DNA of 64,000 nucleotides, from assembly GCA_002007465.1 (NCBI GenBank), contig LNAC01000272.1, forward strand, positions 1,576,527 to 1,640,526, read 5' to 3'. The translations under genes and the position numbers were made by a program. Position 1 is the stretch's first letter. Each line of letters starts with the position of its first letter. Source of the stretch: Ailurus styani (lineage: Eukaryota; Chordata; Mammalia; Carnivora; Ailuridae). Under the pieces are notes generated by a model. The model worked only from the letters and a program-made list of their open reading frames with translations, had not been told where the DNA came from and searched no databases. Positions 32,225 through 43,640 of this stretch are shown one piece after another.

Positions 32225-33415
32225 CTGCATGTTGGAGAGGAGTGGGAGAGAGGCTTCCCCAAAGAGGGTAGATATTCTGAGAAGAGAGGAAGCGGGGTGG
32301 GCTGCTGGGTACTTAACCTCTCTCAGTCTTACCACATGCCACACGAGGATGGCATCAGTTCTACCCGGTGGCCAGGACAGCCTTGTAAGGGATAGGGGTT
32401 GTTGCTTTCTGCATTACCCCTACTTGTTCTAATTTTATTCTCTGTTGGTGTTTGAAGAGCCCTTGTGAAAACTGCAGGCATCTGTGCTGAGGGGATGCAA
32501 GAGAGCCGGCTGTGTCCAGGCTGAAGCAGGGGAAACCATGTTTGAAGGTGGACTGTGGCCTGCTTTCCCAGGCACAGAGGTGTTGGAAGCGCTCCTGGCC
32601 ACGGAAGCCCTTTCTGTCCAGCTTTTTCTCGTGCGACTGGTGAGAACAGGAAACACGGCTGGCTGTGGCCAGCTGGGCGGTGGACGGGGAGGGGGCGGGG
32701 CATCCGCACTGGGGTTAGGTTCCTGCTTCTCCTCCCACTCCCTTCTCTCCCTGACTTGCTGGTCACCGGTTTTGTCCACCAGGCTTCTCACCCACAGTGC
32801 AAGCGTACTTGGGAAAAGGGTCTTGAAGGAGAGTGACCCAGTTATGATGGCTTCCTCCGAGCCAGGCAGGGATGATGCTGATTCACAGGCTGCTTCCCCA
32901 AGTCCCACGTCCACCGTCCTTGCAACCCTGCCCAGCACCATGCGCATCTCCCAGCAGACTTTACCCGGTGCAGGAGGCTCTGGGCTCTGCATACCAGAGG
33001 GATGAAAGGTAGCTTTGATTCCCATTGTGGAGAGGAAGTGGGGAGAAGTGGGGAGAGCAGTTTAATATTCCTGCCAGAGTGCTCTGGAAGATCAAATTTC
33101 TGCCTTTTTTTTTTTTTTAAGAGAGAGATTTGGGCTCACTCCACTGAAACAAGTCAAGAAATGGCCATGCTAATTGCTGCTGAAAAGGAGGAGCTGCAAT
33201 TCACTTTGATGTGAGGTTAATAGAACGTATTCCTGTTTATGATTCTTTCCATAGATCAAAACTGCAAGCCTTAGTCTTTTCTGGCATTTGCATGTTTCAA
33301 GCATTGTGCTTTTCACAGAATCAGAAATCCATTTCCTCAGGCTATTCCAGGTAGGAACTAAAGGGATATTAGGGGAACTTACTGTTTTTATTTTTAAATG
33401 CGTCTTGAGTGATTG
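32225..33415. other. GC-rich block with long overlapping frames on both strands; no recognised gene
   Basis: Between 32435 and 33025 a 196-codon minus frame and a 173-codon plus frame overlap almost completely. Neither shows a domain, signal peptide or membrane segment that I can defend. The minus frame carries a proline run (PPPPRPPPS) from a GGGGCGGGG tract, typical of GC-rich chance frames. A T15 run lies near 33106. I do not call a gene. Confidence 0.45.
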
Positions 33416-33432
33416 AAGAAAACCGCTTCCTT

Positions 33433-33550
33433 GGGTTATGGACATTGGGGAGGGTTTGTGCTTTGGTGAATGCTGTGAAAGGTGTAAGCCTGATGATTCA
33501 CAGACCTGTACCCCTGGGGCAAATAATAATAAAAAAAAGAAAAGAAAAGA
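33433..33550 (+). mobile_element. Carnivoran L1 3' end, 118 bp
   Basis: 'ggttatggacattggggagggtttgtgctttggtgaatgctgtgaaaggtgtaa', 'gattcacagacctgtacccctggggcaaataat' and an AAAAGAAAAGA tail are a carnivoran L1 3' terminus. A 17-bp target duplication with one mismatch lies at 33416-33432 (aagaaaaccgcttcctt) and 33551-33567 (aagaaaaccacttcctt). Confidence 0.92.
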
Positions 33551-33799
33551 AAGAAAACCACTTCCTTTGTTCCCATATTCTGAGCCACCCGTGGAAGGCT
33601 CATGATTCCCGGGGAGGGGACCAGGGAGATGTTGGTAGGGCATCTAACCCTTGATTTTGTTAAACTCCTCCACTCTTCTCCTCTTATAAGCCTAAGTACA
33701 CTGGCTTCCACTACGAGGCTCAGGTGAGAATTTGTGGAGTTCTACCCAATGAAAAGCAAGGCTTTGATCTGAGATAGACTTTTCTTGATCTAACTGGGT

Positions 33800-34222
33800 G
33801 GCTTATAAACATTGATTAAGCAGCGACTGTGTGCCAGGACCTGCCTTTGGCACAGGGAAAGTGGAGATGAATCAGACTCAGTCCCGGCTCTCCTGGAATC
33901 CACATTTTTAGAGACCAGCAGCTAGCCAATCAATGACAATGCGGCATTATAAATGCTTCATTCTGTTTCTGGAACATTGCTGGGGAGTCCTACTTCTGAC
34001 CTGGAGATCGGAGCAACTGTGTCTTGAAGGATGAGTAGAAGTTCTAAGAGCAAAGGGGGGAGAAGGCACTTGTGAGGGGCAGAGAGAGCATAAGGCGAGG
34101 AGGTGTCTGAGGGCGTGGGGGACCCTTGGGGGACACAGGACGGCTTCGTGTGGCGGGCTGAGGAGTGTGGCCAAAGATGGGGAGACGCAGCTGATGAGCT
34201 CACAGCATTAGAAAGGGGAGCA
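33800..34222 (-). mobile_element. L2 3' region, antisense
   Basis: 'acattgattaagcagcgactgtgtgccaggacctg', 'gtggagatgaatcagactcagtcccggctctcctggaatcc' is the L2 3' end complement. 'gtgtcttgaaggatgagtagaagttc', 'gcagagagagcataaggcg' continue its upstream part. Confidence 0.72.
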
Positions 34223-34224
34223 GG

Positions 34225-34470
34225 AGATGAGTCCTGGGGGTCTTGCAAATCATGCCCAGGAGTTAGGTTCCACTTTATAGGAGTGTCTGCAGGAGTGTCT
34301 GTGGGGAAGCAGGGAAGGCAGGAAGACTTCTCAAAGCCTATGGTCGGGATGATGAGTCCAGAGAACTGGAGAACGCCCGCAGAACGGAGAACAGAGATGA
34401 GGGGTCAGGTGCTAGAAATATTTGAAGATATTTTGGGGAAAACAGAGATTAAAAAAAAATCTGAGTTTAA
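34225..34470. other. No recognised feature
   Basis: Purine-rich, possibly a further decayed L2 part. Contains a near-tandem 'aggagtgtctg' at about 34279-34302. Confidence 0.35.
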
Positions 34471-34474
34471 TAAT

Positions 34475-34835
34475 TAGGTTTACCACTTCTTGGCTGATTG
34501 ATATTGGCCAAGACTCTCTGTAAGATTCAATTTTCTTTTTTTTTTATTTTAAAGAGTTTTTATTTTTTTAAATATTTTATTTATTTATTTGACCCAGAGA
34601 GAGAGAGAGATCACAAGTAGGCAGAGAGGCAGGCAGAGAGAGAGAGGGGGAGGCAGGCTCCCCACCGAGCAGAGAGCCCGATGCAGGACTCGATCCCAGG
34701 ACCCTGAGATCACGACCCGAGCTGAAGGCAGAGCCTTAACTCACTGAGCCACACAGGTGCCCCTAGGCTTCAGTTTCATGAGCTCTACAATATGGATGGT
34801 AATCATAATATCAGCTATCAACTACAGCCAATGGC
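34475..34835 (+). mobile_element. MIR element split by a CanSINE
   Basis: Left part 'taccacttcttggctgattgatattggccaagactctctg' and right part 'aggcttcagtttcatgagctctacaatatggatggtaatcataatatcagc' join into one sense MIR (ccacttactagctgtgtgaccttgg ... gcctcagtttcctcatctgtaaaatggggataataatag). The CanSINE separates them. Confidence 0.75.
34534..34763 (-). mobile_element. CanSINE inserted in MIR
   Basis: Complete reverse copy with the young 'atcacaagtaggcagagaggcaggcagag' linker and head complement 'ctcactgagccacacaggtgcccc'. The tail side is long and duplicated ('attttaaagagtttttatttttttaaatattttatttatt'). Flanks 'taagattcaattt' and 'taggcttcagttt' are an imperfect duplication. Confidence 0.95.
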
Positions 34836-34839
34836 CTCA

Positions 34840-35190
34840 GACGCCAGTCTCTGAAGTTACTGCTGGTTTGCGCCCAGCCTTGCCCCCCTGGGGCTGTTCC
34901 CAGGGTCCATGTTCGCGGGGGACACAAGTTCTGGACATCTGACTTTGGCTTGCAGACTCTCTGACGGCCTTGCTGAGCCTCCCTTGGACTGGCTGAAGCC
35001 AAGGACATCTCTATGAGCCCTTCCCCACCTCCCGTCCCTTCCCCGTGGGTCAGAGGCTTGCACGGTGGCCCCCACCCTCCAGCCTTCTCCACTTTCCCTC
35101 ACAGGTGGCTTAACTAATGAAATCCTTGCATATTTAATCCCTTTTGGGCGTCTGCCTTTCAGAGAACCTGAACTGCGATGGTGATTGGTA
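34840..35190. other. No recognised feature
   Basis: GC-rich unique-looking sequence. Minus frames (to 142 codons) run into the next L1M and show no domain. Confidence 0.4.
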
Positions 35191-35194
35191 AATT

Positions 35195-35650
35195 TTAAAA
35201 CTCTATGCAGAGCAACCCAATTACCTGCATATTGATGGCTGCACAGGCAAAATGTCATATATCCACAAAATGGAATATCATTCATTCATAAAAAAGAAAG
35301 GAAGTACTCACACATGCTACAACATGAATCGACTTGAAGATACAAGAAGTTCTTATGCTTCATGAGAGACATCAGTGACACCATCACACTGGTAGGAAAT
35401 ATTCAGAATATTCAGAATGAGCAAATTCATAGAAACAGAAGGAAGGCTGGCAATTGCCAGGGGCTGGGAAGAAGGGGGAAATGAGTCTGTTTTGGGGACT
35501 GGACATTTACTGGGAAGTTTATTGTGGCTCTGAAAAGTCACCAGGTGGTGATTTTACCACATGGTAAGTGTCCTAAATACCACTGATCTGTGTACCTTAA
35601 GGTGACTAAATTGGTGACTTTGATGTCATGTGCATGTTTCCACGATCAAG
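35195..35650 (+). mobile_element. L1M 3' end
   Basis: 'ccacaaaatggaatatcattcattcataaaaaagaaagg', 'acatgctacaacatgaatcgacttgaa', 'caaattcatagaaacagaagg', 'ggctggcaattgccaggggctggg' and 'ttaaggtgactaaattggtgactttgatgtcatgtgcatg' follow the sense L1M 3' end in order. Confidence 0.9.
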
Positions 35651-35679
35651 CCCTCTGTCCAGGTGTTGGGCACATCACT

Positions 35680-36282
35680 GTTATGAAAGCAGTTTGTCTC
35701 CATTGGCATATGCCCCTCCTCCCAGCTCCACCATCCTTTCTCTCTTGGCTTCTCCTCCCCACTGATCTGTTGAAACTCCTTCACTAAAATTCCCAGCCCC
35801 GTGGCTCTGCCTCCCGCGGATCTTCCGGAAGCCACCTCCTCTGTTGCTTCTGACAGCAGTGCCTCCTCCCTCTGCCTCGCGTTGTCTTGTGATGCCCTTG
35901 GCTCCGTGTTGCTCATTCCCCTACTCTCTTTAAACCTTGGTGGTCCCAGGGTTGGTCTCAATCCCTCCTCCAGAAATGGGGACAGCCTCCACAAGTCCAC
36001 CTCAGCCTCACGGGCTCCCTCGAGTTCCAGCCCCGAGGAGCTCCAGCCTCCTTCCAGAACACAGCTCGCTGGGATGCTTCCCGGGCTCCCCACCCATCCT
36101 AGTGTCACCACCAGACACACACTGGGTTTCCCTTTGGACACGTCCCTCCCTCTCAATCCCCATGATGGTCCTCCCCACCACTAACCCGGACCACACAACG
36201 GCCTCTCACGGGTCTCCGCACCTTCCTTACCTCCTCTTTCCAAAACTTCCTCTTTGTCGCTGCTGACATAATTTCCAACAAT
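35680..36282 (+). mobile_element. Probable L2 (older 3' ORF region)
   Basis: CT-rich sequence with 'cttctcctccccactgatctgttg', 'tctttaaaccttggtggtcccagggttggtctcaatccc', 'ccagccccgaggagctccagcc' and 'ccaaaacttcctctttgtcgctgctgac' parallels L2 'ttaaatgttggtgttccccagggctcagtcc ... ccagcccagacctctcccctgaactccag'. A 176-codon minus frame here is therefore not a gene. Confidence 0.55.
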
Positions 36283-36437
36283 GGAATGTGACTACGTCAC
36301 CGCCCAGTAGGGCACCCTTCAGGGTGGCCGGGTGCCTCCTTCTGCGACACGACCGCTGAGTCCTATAGGAGTCCCGTGGTGGGTCCTCACCCTCCCGTAC
36401 GTCTCGGCTTGCAGGCTGCCCTGCTCTTCCTTCTGGC

Positions 36438-36583
36438 CAGAGGGTCTCAACCCCAGATCACCTCGGGGATGATGGCCGAGCACCCCTGACCAGAGATTCT
36501 GGCTGGGGCCCCAGACTCTAGTGGTTCACAGGTTGAAGCTCCCAGAGGCTGCTAGTGTGCATCCAACTGGAACCAGCCCTCCT
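36438..36583 (+). mobile_element. MER5-like hAT MITE
   Basis: 'cagagggtctcaaccccagatcacctcggg', 'accagagattctggctggggccccagactc', 'ctcccagaggctgctagtgtgcatcc' and 'aactggaacc' follow MER5A/B with moderate divergence. Confidence 0.68.
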
Positions 36584-36925
36584 TGTGAGAGGCGTAGAGA
36601 CCCCAGGTCCCCCAGGGGCAAAGTAGAAGGAACCAAGGTAGGCAGCCTTCTGTCCCCCATCTTCTCATGATTCTTTAAAGAAGAGGTTTACCATGAGCTG
36701 TGTAGCAAAAATTCCTGGAAACCTTCCCTGGGGCCTGCTGAAATGAAGACTAGCTTCCTTCCCACCTGCTGGAGGCGGGAAGGGGTGGAGGCTTCAGGGT
36801 CTGAGAGGAGCCAGGAATTGCAGGCTTCTGAAGAGCAGCTGGGGAGGGGAACACGGAGGGCTGGAGGATGACTCGGGCCAGAATCACCTATCGCTTGCCA
36901 CCCCCTCGGTTCTCCCCTGCCTCGC
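36584..36925. other. No recognised feature
   Basis: Unique-looking. No exon or repeat can be named. Confidence 0.4.
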
Positions 36926-36926
36926 C

Positions 36927-37392
36927 GTGCTGGTTTGCGAGGGCTGCGCCAACAGCATCACACACTCACTGCCTCCCCAGAACCAGGGTCACAGTTTGGA
37001 GACTAGAAGCTGGCCATTGGTGCAGGTGGGGGCATGGCTGGGTCTTTCTGAGGGCGCAAGGGACACTCGGCCCCATTCTCCTGCCCCCCCTCAGCCTCTG
37101 GCAGTTGGCTGGCCACTGTTGCAGTCTTCTCTGGTGGTTCCACTGGCATTCCTTAGCTACTGGACTCGGTACCCCAATCTCTGCTTTCATTGTCTCGTAG
37201 TGTTCTGCCTGTGTCCAGATTTCCTCTAGAGCCCCGTCATTGGATTAGGAGTCCAACCAACTCCAGTATGATCTCATCTCAATGAACTGCACCTGTAATG
37301 ACCTTATTTCCCAACAAGGTCACATTCTGAGCTACTCGGGGTCAGGACCTTGACATATGGATTTGGGGGGGTGACACAATTCAACTTATCTC
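36927..37392 (-). mobile_element. Solo LTR, antisense (MLT1/MaLR-like)
   Basis: 'gtgctggtttgcgagggctgcgccaac', 'acagtttggagactagaagctggcc', 'ggcattccttagctactgg', 'ccccaatctctgctttcattgtc', 'gatctcatctcaatgaactgcacc', 'taatgaccttatttcccaacaaggtcacattctgagc' and 'gacacaattcaac' track a full antisense LTR. Confidence 0.82.
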
Positions 37393-37394
37393 AG

Positions 37395-37948
37395 TGTGAG
37401 GAGGCAGACAGCCCAGGGTTTATGTGACAGAGGCCTAAAAGGAGGCTAGGACATCTCTAAAACTGGAAGTGGGTCACCCCTCCTCTCCTGTCCACCCAAA
37501 GCCACTTGAACCCAAGACAATAAATGAAATAGACAGCAGGTCTGCACCACACCCCAATCCCCTACCCACCTGAGTTTCCTTTTAACCCCTTCAACCCTGT
37601 TTACATCCCAGATCCCCACTGCCAATTTCAAACCTCGCTTTTATTCAACTGATGGGCCTAGTCATGGGGCAGACACATCTTCTCGTCTGAGATGGAGAAA
37701 CAGAACTAAAAGCCCTTTTATGGATGTCCCATTTCATTATTCAAATCTGATTTACAAGAATAGCTGGAAGAAACTGGGGGAACTAGTGGTTTAGTGAAGG
37801 GTTAAAAATAGCAAATAACATTTGGAACAGCCACACTGAAAGTAAGTCAGCTGAAGACACAGAGAATGAATTTTCTTTTCTGCCCTGCCTGCCTCTCTGT
37901 CTCTTTCCCCATTTCCAGGGTGTGGGAGAGACATCCCCCATCCTAACG
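37395..37948. other. No recognised feature
   Basis: Unique-looking sequence before MER20. No exon or repeat can be named. Confidence 0.4.
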
Positions 37949-38104
37949 CAGGCTTTCTCGGCCTGGGCATTGTGATGTCCCTTGATGAGGGACGGTCCTC
38001 TGCGTGCTGGGACACTTGGCAGCATCTGGGGTTTCTCCCAGTGTCTGCAGACACGACCAAATGTCCGCCGAAGGGCGAAATCATCCCCAGTTGAGAACCA
38101 CGGT
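37949..38104 (-). mobile_element. MER20 MITE, antisense, internally shortened
   Basis: 'caggctttctcggcctgggcattgtgatg', 'gcgtgctgggacacttggcagcatctggggtttctccc', 'tctgcagacacgaccaaatgtccgccgaagggcgaaatcatccccagttgagaaccacgg' match reverse MER20. Confidence 0.88.
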
Positions 38105-38109
38105 CTTCA

Positions 38110-38282
38110 AGTACGTAAAAGTGCTTGGTAACTCTGAAGTGCTTTGCAGCATGTGTAGAAAGATCTCATTTATGACTTCTGACAGCTGAGTGGTTCATTA
38201 TTCTTCCCAATTTATAGATGGGAAAATAGGGCCAATTGTTCAATGACCTGTTTCAGGTCGTACTGCGCATGTGTCACCGCCT
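38110..38282 (-). mobile_element. MIR-like fragment, antisense
   Basis: 'gaagtgctttgcagcatg', 'tcccaatttatagatgggaaaatagggccaattgttcaatgacctgtttcaggtcg' parallels antisense MIR (cccattttacagatgaggaaactgaggc ... gacttgcccaaggtc). Confidence 0.65.
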
Positions 38283-38284
38283 GG

Positions 38285-41248
38285 CGTGCTCCGACCACAC
38301 TGTAATCACGTGAGTTTCTCTTCTGGGAGGTTTCAATCATCCTTTCCTACAGGAAAGGGTGTTGTCCCCACGTCGCCAGCAGAGGATGCCTCTGGGGGCC
38401 CCCCAGGCTCATCCCTGGGCTTGCTGGGACCTGTTTCCGTAGATGCTGCTAGCATGGATCTCACCTGCACCATCGGACAAGCACGCGTGCACCTGGCCTT
38501 CCTGGCTGGTGTTTATTTCAGGTCACGTCCTCCTTGCAGGGGTGTGCACAGCTACTGAGGACGGACCCCCAGGTTTAAATGGCACAAAATGCAGCGTGTG
38601 AATGAGATACCCCTCCCCCCATCTCTGCCGTGGTCACAGGGCCTGATCTATCCAGCCTGCCAATTGTGGGAAGCTTAGTTAATCTCCTTAAACTAAGCCC
38701 GTCCTCTCCCTCCACCAAGGAATGGTTTTAATGGCCCAAAAAAGGGTTCAGCCCAGTGCACCATGAATCTGAGATAATGTCCCACGTTGGGTTAACCGAA
38801 CTCTCCTGCCGGGGAGAGCTGGTGCCATCTGCCCATTTATTGACAGCCTTGTCAGCAAAAATCTGGAGTCTGAGGGTTGGCAGGCAGCCAACTTGCCTTC
38901 CACTGTCTCTCCAGCGTCTCAGTAACAGATGTTGTGCCTCATGCCTGGAGCTGCTGTTGGCAAATTGCTGCATGCTCATGTTATTTATCAGGGGTGGAGG
39001 GAGGGCAGGAAGGGAGACATGTTTTCCAGGAAGGAATCTGTATCCCTTTCCAGGTTCTCGTTTTGCAGAGCAAAATGAATAAATAAATAAATAAAATAAA
39101 AATGAATAAAAATAAATAATAAAAAAATCACTTGAAACTGACTTTTTAAAAGGTGAAATAATCAGCTTATTGTTCAATACCAAAAAAAAAAAAAAAAAAA
39201 AATCCAAGCCCTGAAATTTGGAGGTTCCAAGCCAGGAGTTTTGCAACTTACATGAGCAGGGAGCGCAGTTCATCCCCCTTACAATCCAACCCCCCCCCAC
39301 CCCGAACCTGCTTTTCAGTTACAGTGTTACACAAAAGCAACTGTTGGGAGGATCTTTCAGGAATCGTACCTGACTCAGCAGGCGTTCTTATCTCCCATCA
39401 GTGGAAATTGATCAGGGGGCTGTTTACTGAATGAATCAAGTGTGAGTCAGTGAGGAGACGTTTGGTATGCCNCGAGGAGACGAGGAGACGTTTGGTATGC
39501 CCTTGAGAGAAGACATTTTCCTGGCAGCACTTTTCCTTTTCAAGGAGGAAAGGGGAGGACCTGGATTAAGAAATGGATTGCAGCTTCTCTGTGAAGCTTT
39601 GTACCCGGGTCCCAAGCAGGCATTCCAGGTTGGACACTCCTAGGTGGAGAGTCTTCTAAACGCAGTCTTCAGAGGAATTTTTTCCCCTTAAGTGTGACTC
39701 TCTCAACCATGGGCTCACGGGGGCTCTGTGTGTTCAACCAGCCATAACAAAGGGAGTCTTGGATCAGGACAGAAAAGTCCTGTGGGGGGATTTATGCCGC
39801 ACTGGCATCCCAGGAGAGAGAGTCATTGACCTGGGCAGGGCGTGGGGGAGGCAGGTGGCCTGGTGGGGGAGTCTACACCTCCCTGAGCCACAGCGAAGGT
39901 TGATTCCTCTTCACTGATGTGCACACTGAAAAGGCAAAACTCCCAACGAGGAGGAATCTGGGAACTTGTCAGGAAAAAGGCCCTGGAGAGGACACCTCCC
40001 CCAGCACAGGGAACTGAAAATGAGTTGGCCCCAGGGAGGCCCCAGACCCCAAATATCCCTCCTGGATAACTGGAGGCGGGCGGCAAAACCCTGCAAGCTG
40101 CTGTCTCCTGTCTGGTGTCCTCTCTGCTGCTCTAAGACAATCTCACTGTCTTCCGATGAGCCGATCTTGAGCCTAAATAAGGTAATGAAAGCCTGGTGTG
40201 AAGGAGTGCAAAGCACATAGGACCATAAGCCCCCAACCTGCTGGAGAAGGCATCATTTACATGCTCTGTTCCAGCACAGAAGCTGGAGGCCCGCTAGTCG
40301 TGTGTACATTCAGATGGTGCTTTGCTGTCGAAACGTGGGTTTCAAATGCATTTTCTTACCCACCGGAAGGCCTTCTTCCTTGCTGATGTCCAGGCTGGCG
40401 TGTGCCTTCTGGCACTTGCTCTGGGTTAGGACAATGGCTTGGGGCCTCAGGCGGGAGTCACCAGCAGTTCCTTCTTCAGTCATCTCCCCCGGGCTTGTCT
40501 TTTTGCACCTTTGTACCTGCTGGGAGAGCTTGGAGCTGCCCAGCTGGCAGCCAGTGCCCCCTTTTCTGCTCCTTTCTCTCCTGTTCCACCTGCCAGGGCA
40601 GGAAGGACTGGGGACCCCTGCCCTGGATTTGGGACCCTCCCTTCATTCTCCGTGTGCTGCCAAATGGCTTCCTGCCAGACACATCCCACATGTGTGCCAA
40701 ACCAGCAACCTCCCAGGACCCGACACTGGACGTTCATGAGGGAAAGAGTTCAGGTGCCCGTTAACTTGGAGACGTGGGGATGGTAGGATCGCCCCATTTG
40801 GAAAGGATACCACTGCTCAGGCCCCATCTGCTAATGTCACGTCTTCCAAGTTTTCAAGAAAAGCTGCACACTCTAATTTTTGTATAAAATCTATGGGTTT
40901 CACATACTGGTAAGAAATCCCAAGTTTTCTTAAGCACTAAGCAAACCACCTCTGCAGGGCATTCGAGGCTCAGGGGCCTGTCAGTGTGTGATTTCTGCCC
41001 CAAACGTGTGAGGGTAAAGCTATAAACAAAGCCCTTTTGGGGCTGGTGGGGGTTAAGGGGCTGTGCATAGTGATTCTGAGCGGTGAACCCTTTCTCAAGG
41101 GTTCTGAGCTCCTCCAGGGGTCCCGTTTCTGTTTGTGTTCTTGGGGGATGGCTGAAGCCTTTCAGTGTAGTCACCATCAGAAGGAAACCAAATTGTGAAT
41201 AAAGAGACTGTTCTAGGCTCTGTCTTGCCCAGGGTTTAGTATCTTATC
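38285..41248. other. Repeat-poor stretch; A-rich runs and one N
   Basis: Nearly 3 kb in which I can name only low-complexity DNA: AATAAA-rich sequence at 39076-39127, an A22 run near 39182, a C9 run near 39290 and an N at 39472. Frames such as 38728-39300 minus run through poly-T (a phenylalanine run) and are spurious. Overlapping plus frames at 40.3-40.8 kb show no domain. Unique non-coding DNA is the best description. Confidence 0.45.
39452..39502. repeat. Direct 20-bp duplication around a single N (probable assembly join)
   Basis: gaggagacgtttggtatgcc occurs at 39452-39471 and again at 39483-39502. An N (39472) and 'cgaggagacg' lie between. The one ambiguous base in the window falls exactly at the edge of the first copy. 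Confidence 0.9.
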
Positions 41249-41249
41249 T

Positions 41250-41836
41250 AAGCATCTTGTGTAACAAATTAGCATAAACTTCGAGGGTTAAAGCAATGCA
41301 GATTTGCTGTAGCACAGCCTGGGGGTAGCACTGGCATGGGCTACACGGTCCACAGCTCAGGGTCTCAGCAGCACTTGGCTGGGCTGTGCATGCCCATCTG
41401 AGGCTCGGGGTCTTCTTCCAAGCTCATGCAGGTTGTTGGCAAAGTTCATTTCCTTGTAGTTATAGGAGAGAGGTCCTCAGCTCCTGTGAGAAAGTTGCCT
41501 ACATCGTGGCCCTGTCTGCAACATAGCAGTGTTTCTTCAAGGCAGATCCGAGAACCTGCCTTGCTTTGAATCTCCAAGTTCATTCAAGACTCAACTGATT
41601 AGGTCAGGCCCACCCAGGGTCATCTCCCTTTCAGTTAACTCAAAATCAGTTGATTAAAGACCTTCATTCCATCTGAGAAAGTTCTTTGCTTTTGCCCTCA
41701 TATGACATAGTCTAACCATAAAAGTGATATCCATCACGTGAACAGTCCCACGCACACTCAGAGGAAAGGATTAAACATCATATACACTACGGGAAGGAAT
41801 CTGGGGGACTGTATCAAAGTTCTGCCTACCACAGAC
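41250..41836 (-). mobile_element. Solo LTR, antisense (ERVL/MER-type)
   Basis: 'gtgtaacaaattagcataaac', 'tagctcagggtctcagc'-like middle, 'gactcaactgattaggtcaggcccacccagggtcatctccctttcag', 'ccataaaagtgatatccatcacg' and terminal 'gaatctgggggactgtatcaaagttctgcctaccacag' follow a known antisense LTR type in order. Subfamily not recognised. Confidence 0.75.
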
Positions 41837-41839
41837 TCC

Positions 41840-43638
41840 CTTTCTCTCTGATTTTTAATTATCCATTAAATTAAAACTAGGCTAGATAGCTTTTTACATC
41901 AGCTTCTTACATCTAAGATGTGACAGTGTGATCTCAAAGAATACATTGGGCTATGGTAACTGTTATATTCTCCATCAGAAGAGCCACAGAGACAAATTGA
42001 GGTTCTCAAGGTAATTCTGAAACAAAGCGGATGTCTCACTGAACAATTGATTTGTGCAGTTCTTGGACAGATGAGATTTAAGGCACATAAAAGGTTCATG
42101 AACACCCAGGCATTAGAGCATTCTCTTTAGTTGTATTGATTCAGATCATTAAGATTTGGTTTTTCACGAACCACAGTTCAGCTGGATCCTAAGCTTGATT
42201 GCTTCTGGGTCAGTGCTGGCGTAATAGCAGAGAAAGCCTCTCATGAGAGAGTTGGGTCACCATCCTGAAAACTCAGGTCCCCTTCTTGTGCCTCACCCTC
42301 CTGGAGGAAGGGGTGAAGGCTGCCACACCAGGAGAATCACCTGTTCTTGGCTCTGCCTTCTGCTGCACGCTCTCCCTGCGCTCCCCATCTCTCTGGTTAC
42401 TCGGGTTGATGCACACCTCCACTCTGGTGAGTGCTTGTCTCCTGCCGGTTTGCAAGCTCTCCAGACCACAGCAACATCCAGGCAGGGGGTGGGAATCAGT
42501 GCCGTTTGCCTGTAGAGAAGAGAGAACGCGCCGATGTTGGCATCCTCAGAAAGATGGGCTCACGTGAGCTAAAGAACGATCAATCTACCAGCAGCCAAAT
42601 TTCTCTATGAAAAACTACAGAAGCTCATTTCTCAAGAATCAAGCAATCTGGGACTGCCGCTCTCTGCTGCTCAAGGGCAGAAGAGGACAGAGGCTTGCCG
42701 AAATCCTCAGCCGGTCTTCAAGAAGCACTGACCTTGCAACACTTCTATTTCTAAAAGAAAGGGCTAGAGATTCAGGAAAGCCATCTCTCTAAAATCTGCA
42801 GGCTGGTGTGAAGACCTTTCGTGGTAAGAAGAAACATTTGGGAATCTTCTAGAAGGGCTTGCTAACTACATAAGGAAAAACAACCTTTTGGGAATTAAAA
42901 AAAAAAAGATACAGACTTGGCTGTATCTTTTCCTCCAATCTATTTGTCTGTGACTCCCCTGAGTTTATTGGGAATTACACGTCATTTGCATAGTTCAGTT
43001 ACTTGATGGGCTCTTTCATGTTGATCTGGAAAATGTTCCAGATTAAGACAAACAAAACCTGAAAAAACAAAAAACCAACATCAAGTACAATAACAAAACC
43101 CTCCCTTTCCTCCCAAACTCTCATCCCATCTTCCGTCCTAAGAGGGAGGGAGTCTTAGACCAAGACCAGTGATTGGGGTTGGCAGCAAATGTTTGCCAAG
43201 ATGCTTTTGACATCAATGAAATCAGAGGGTATGAATGAGGGGCCTGACTCTTCTCCAGTTACAAGTTAATTAACAGTCTCACTATGTTCTCTGTGATTAT
43301 AAATCTTCCCCGAGTCTCCAAAGTTTAAGGGTATAAAGATATATTTAATCAGTTTGGTGCATTAACATTTAGCAGAGAGCAGCTCTGTTTGGATGGACTG
43401 AGCACGGGGGAAGTTAGTGAAACGGCTCGGCGTCTCGGGTTCCTGGGAAGCCCGTGCTTGTGTGCGGTATGATGCCCCAGGCTCTGGCCCGAATGATTCC
43501 TGACCTCGTATCTAGTATCTGTAAAAGAAAGAGAGCTGGATTTGACCGTCCGTTGCCACACTCTGCTCCCTAGGATCTTAGAGCTCAACCGAGGTGGTTG
43601 GAGTCCACAGGTGGGGAGGAGGGAAAGGAGGCAATGGG
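41840..43638. other. No recognised feature
   Basis: Unique-looking, AT-rich from 42.8 to 43.4 kb. No exon or repeat can be supported. Confidence 0.4.
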
Positions 43639-43640
43639 AG

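Noticed and set aside
35626..36156. 176-codon minus ORF
   Set aside because: Lies antisense to sequence that reads as an old L2 3' region; no domain.
36927..37229. 100-110-codon overlapping plus frames
   Set aside because: Fall entirely within an antisense solo LTR.
38728..39300. 190-codon minus ORF with phenylalanine runs
   Set aside because: The hydrophobic runs are poly-T and AATAAA low-complexity DNA read through in frame; a membrane protein is not supported.
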